This document shows positions 12,290 to 13,860 of a DNA stretch of 13,860 nucleotides, piece after piece. Below the pieces are notes generated by a model. That model searched no databases and had not been told where the DNA came from. It was given only the letters and a program-made list of their open reading frames with translations. The stretch comes from Alphaproteobacteria bacterium (GTDB taxonomy: Bacteria; Pseudomonadota; Alphaproteobacteria; Bin95). Both the position numbers and the translations under genes were made by a program. Location: contig JAJECF010000113.1 of NCBI GenBank assembly GCA_022822125.1, positions 1 to 13,860 of the forward strand, written 5' to 3'. How positions within the stretch are numbered: the first letter of the stretch is position 1; every line of letters begins with the position of its first letter.

Positions 12290-13312
12290 TTGAGCGCGCG
12301 GGACAATCCCTGGTGGGACCCCGAGGTCTATGCCGCCCGGCGCCCGGCGCTCATCCGGCGCGCGGCGCTCATCCGGCGGATGCGGGACTGGTTCCACGGC
12401 GAGGGCTTCGTCGAGGTCGAGACCCCCGCGCTCCAGACCGCCGCCGGCATGGAGGTGCATGTCGCGCCCTTCGTGACGGCGCTCAACGAGCCGGACGGGC
12501 GGTCCCGCGCGCTCCGCCTGCACTCATCGCCCGAATTCGCCATGAAGAAGCTGCTCGTGGCCGGCGAGCCGCGCCTCTTCCAGTTCGCGCGCGTCTTCCG
12601 CAATGGCGAGCGTTCGGCCACGCACCATCCGGAATTCACCCTGCTGGAGTGGTATCGCGCGGGCGCCGGCTGGCAGGACCTCATCCCCGATTGCGAGGCG
12701 CTCATGGCGCTGGCGGGCCCGGAGTTGCGGTGGAACGGCCGGCGCGTGCCGACGGCCCCGCCCTTCGAGCGCCTGTCGGTGGCGGCCGCCTTCCGGGACC
12801 GGCTCGGCCTCGATGTGCTGGCGGCGGACACCGCGAGGCTCGCCGCCGCCTGCCGGGCGGAAGGGCTGGAGCCGGGCGCAGAGGATGGCTGGGAGGACCT
12901 GTTCTTCCGCCTCTTTCTCAACCGCATCGAGCCGCATCTGGGCCTAGCGCGCCCGACCGTGCTGCATGGATGGCCGGCGCGCATGGCGGCGCTCGCCCGC
13001 ATCGACCCGGACGATGCGCGCGCGGCGGAGCGGTTCGAGGTCTATGTCGGCGGGCTGGAGCTCGCCAACGCTTTCGGGGAGCTGACCGACGCCGCCGAGC
13101 AGCGCCGGCGCTTCGAGGCCGCCCGGCGCCAGCGCCGGGCGCTCCACGGCGACGATCTGCCCCTCGACGAGGACTTCCTTTCCGCGCTCGAACACGGCAT
13201 GCCTGCGTCGGCCGGGATCGCGCTCGGCTTCGACCGGCTGGCGATGCTGGCAACGGGCGCGGACCGCATCGAGGATGTGCTCTGGGCGCCGGTGGCGGTG
13301 ACGGAGGAATGA
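12290..13312 (+). CDS. epmA: EpmA (GenX/PoxA/YjeA), EF-P lysine aminoacylase
   Basis: A 340-residue class II lysyl-tRNA-synthetase-like catalytic core without the N-terminal tRNA anticodon-binding domain, which marks EpmA. It attaches (beta-)lysine to a conserved lysine of elongation factor P. Motifs: GFVEVETPALQTAAGMEVHV (39-58), the P-loop-like LHSSPEFAMKKLL (77-89), motif 2 FQFARVFRNGERS-THHPEFTLLEWYRA (98-124), the active-site strand YVGGLELANAFGEL (252-265), and motif 3 ALGFDRLAMLATGA (311-324). The start is TTG 12290, giving SARDNPWWDPEVYAARRPAL, a normal N-terminus; the open frame extends far upstream only as antisense of the amidohydrolase gene. Its partners efp and epmB are not in the window. 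It is followed after 15 bases by the VOC gene. Confidence 0.93.
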   Translation: MSARDNPWWDPEVYAARRPALIRRAALIRRMRDWFHGEGFVEVETPALQTAAGMEVHVAPFVTALNEPDGRSRALRLHSSPEFAMKKLLVAGEPRLFQFARVFRNGERSATHHPEFTLLEWYRAGAGWQDLIPDCEALMALAGPELRWNGRRVPTAPPFERLSVAAAFRDRLGLDVLAADTARLAAACRAEGLEPGAEDGWEDLFFRLFLNRIEPHLGLARPTVLHGWPARMAALARIDPDDARAAERFEVYVGGLELANAFGELTDAAEQRRRFEAARRQRRALHGDDLPLDEDFLSALEHGMPASAGIALGFDRLAMLATGADRIEDVLWAPVAVTEE

Positions 13313-13327
13313 CAGGGAGACGGGCGG

Positions 13328-13720
13328 ATGAGCGCAACGGGCATGTTCTTCTGGAACGAGCTGATGACGCCGGATGTGGAGGGGGCCAAGGCCTTTTACG
13401 GCAAGCTCTTCGGCTGGGAGGCGAACACCGCGCCGATGCCGGGGCCGGACGGCGGGGCCTACACCGACTTCTCGCTGGCCGGCATGCCTGTCGGCGGCGC
13501 GCTGGCTCCGCCGGAGCCCGGCATTCCGCCGCACTGGATGCCCTATATGCGGGTGGAGGACGCGGATGCGGCCTCGGCGGCGGCGGTCGAGGCCGGCGGC
13601 CAGGTGTGCCGCGCCGCCTTCGATGTGCCGAAGGTCGGCCGCATCGCCGTTCTGCAGGACCCCGCCGGCGCCGTCTTCGCCGTCATCGCCCCCGCGCCGG
13701 AACTGCTTGCGGGCGGGTAA
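13328..13720 (+). CDS. VOC-fold (glyoxalase/bleomycin-resistance-like) protein
   Basis: A 130-residue vicinal-oxygen-chelate protein. It starts FFWNELMTPDVEGAKAFYGKLFGWE, the first beta-alpha-beta unit, and continues GGAYTDFSLAGMPVGG, then HWMPYMRVEDADAASAAAVEAGG, and ends IAVLQDPAGAVFAVIAP, the second unit. The pattern is that of the CFP30B-type VOC group, but with one copy of the unit instead of two. Function is open: such proteins range from lyases and dioxygenases to drug-binding proteins. ATG 13328 has GGGAGA about eight bases ahead and lies 15 bases after epmA, so the two are probably cotranscribed. Its TAA stop provides the first base of the intergenic element that follows. Confidence 0.87.
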   Translation: MSATGMFFWNELMTPDVEGAKAFYGKLFGWEANTAPMPGPDGGAYTDFSLAGMPVGGALAPPEPGIPPHWMPYMRVEDADAASAAAVEAGGQVCRAAFDVPKVGRIAVLQDPAGAVFAVIAPAPELLAGG

Positions 13721-13746
13721 TACCAGCGGCCTCGACTATGGACTCA
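13720..13746 (+). repeat. Intergenic element, copy 2 (first copy at 2829-2855)
   Basis: Starts ATACCAGCGGCCTCGA and ends GGACTCA, 24 of 27 bases identical to 2829-2855 and in the same orientation. It begins at the last base of the VOC stop codon, directly after a gene as a mobile or repetitive intergenic element would. Confidence 0.65.
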
Positions 13747-13773
13747 TAAAGCGCGTCAAGCCTCACATCGTCG

Positions 13774-13792
13774 CCCCGGACTTGATCCGGGG
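13774..13792. repeat. CCCCGGA...TCCGGGG palindrome, alphaproteobacterial intergenic type
   Basis: CCCCGGA (13774-13780) and TCCGGGG (13786-13792) surround CTTGA. The phrase CCCGGACTTGATCCGGG is a very common intergenic palindrome in alphaproteobacterial chromosomes (from memory). It may act as a transcription terminator or repeat; there is no T-run. Confidence 0.6.
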
Positions 13793-13842
13793 CCCATCTC
13801 CGGACCGTCCCGCATGCCGCAACGGCGGGAGATGGGCCCCGG
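13787..13842. repeat. Long inverted repeat after the VOC gene (15-bp perfect arms)
   Basis: CCGGGGCCCATCTCC (13787-13801) is the exact inverse complement of GGAGATGGGCCCCGG (13828-13842). Inside it TCCCGC (13808-13813) pairs with GCGGGA (13825-13830), sharing bases with the right arm, and GCCG (13816-13819) can pair with CGGC (13823-13826). The left arm overlaps the 13774-13792 palindrome, so alternative folds compete. Probably a compound intergenic repeat continuing beyond the window. Confidence 0.65.
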
Positions 13843-13860
13843 CTCTCCGCTCCGCTCCGG

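Noticed and set aside
1..13860. tRNA, rRNA, CRISPR arrays, transposases or phage genes
   Set aside because: Nothing with the needed cloverleaf, regular spacer repeats or transposase motifs was seen by reading; a tRNA or covariance-model scan was not possible here.

Overview
The window is uniformly very GC-rich, densely coded DNA. It starts inside the chromosomal mnmG-rsmG-parA-parB block, which usually sits near the replication origin. Gene order, protein signatures (an RsmG carrying VSRET near its N-terminus, an MlaA/MlaC pair) and two kinds of intergenic palindrome suggest an alphaproteobacterium, perhaps Rhodospirillales-like. That placement is an inference from style; there is no rRNA or other marker in the window.

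Layout. (1) 1-2674, plus strand: the 3' end of mnmG, then rsmG, parA and parB, all overlapping. A perfect 16-bp parS centromere site (475-490) lies inside the rsmG coding sequence. (2) 2675-2977: a 303-bp gene-free stretch made of inverted-repeat elements. (3) 2978-4473, minus strand: mlaA-mlaC, two parts of an outer-membrane phospholipid transport system, with overlapping stop and start. (4) 4560-8488, plus strand: metF behind a near-consensus promoter, a metallo-beta-lactamase-fold lactonase-like enzyme, a single-chain nucleotidyltransferase-HEPN protein, and a luciferase-like flavin monooxygenase. (5) 12190-8485, minus strand: a probable four-gene unit encoding an amidohydrolase, a quinone-oxidoreductase-like enzyme, a DinB-fold protein and an unrecognised membrane-associated protein. 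(6) 12290-13720, plus strand: epmA (EF-P lysine aminoacylase, TTG start) and a VOC-fold protein. (7) 13721-13860: a second copy of an intergenic element also found after parB, then nested palindromes running to the window edge.

How the genes relate: block 1 couples tRNA/rRNA modification genes to the chromosome-partition machinery, and the centromere is written into rsmG codons. Block 3 supplies lipid-asymmetry functions and block 6 supplies EF-P modification. Blocks 4 and 5 look like accessory metabolic genes whose substrates cannot be read from sequence. I do not see a clear new defence or mobile system. The least ordinary items are the parS inside rsmG, the MNT-HEPN fusion with an AT-rich internal start region, and the paired intergenic repeats that flank the accessory segment.
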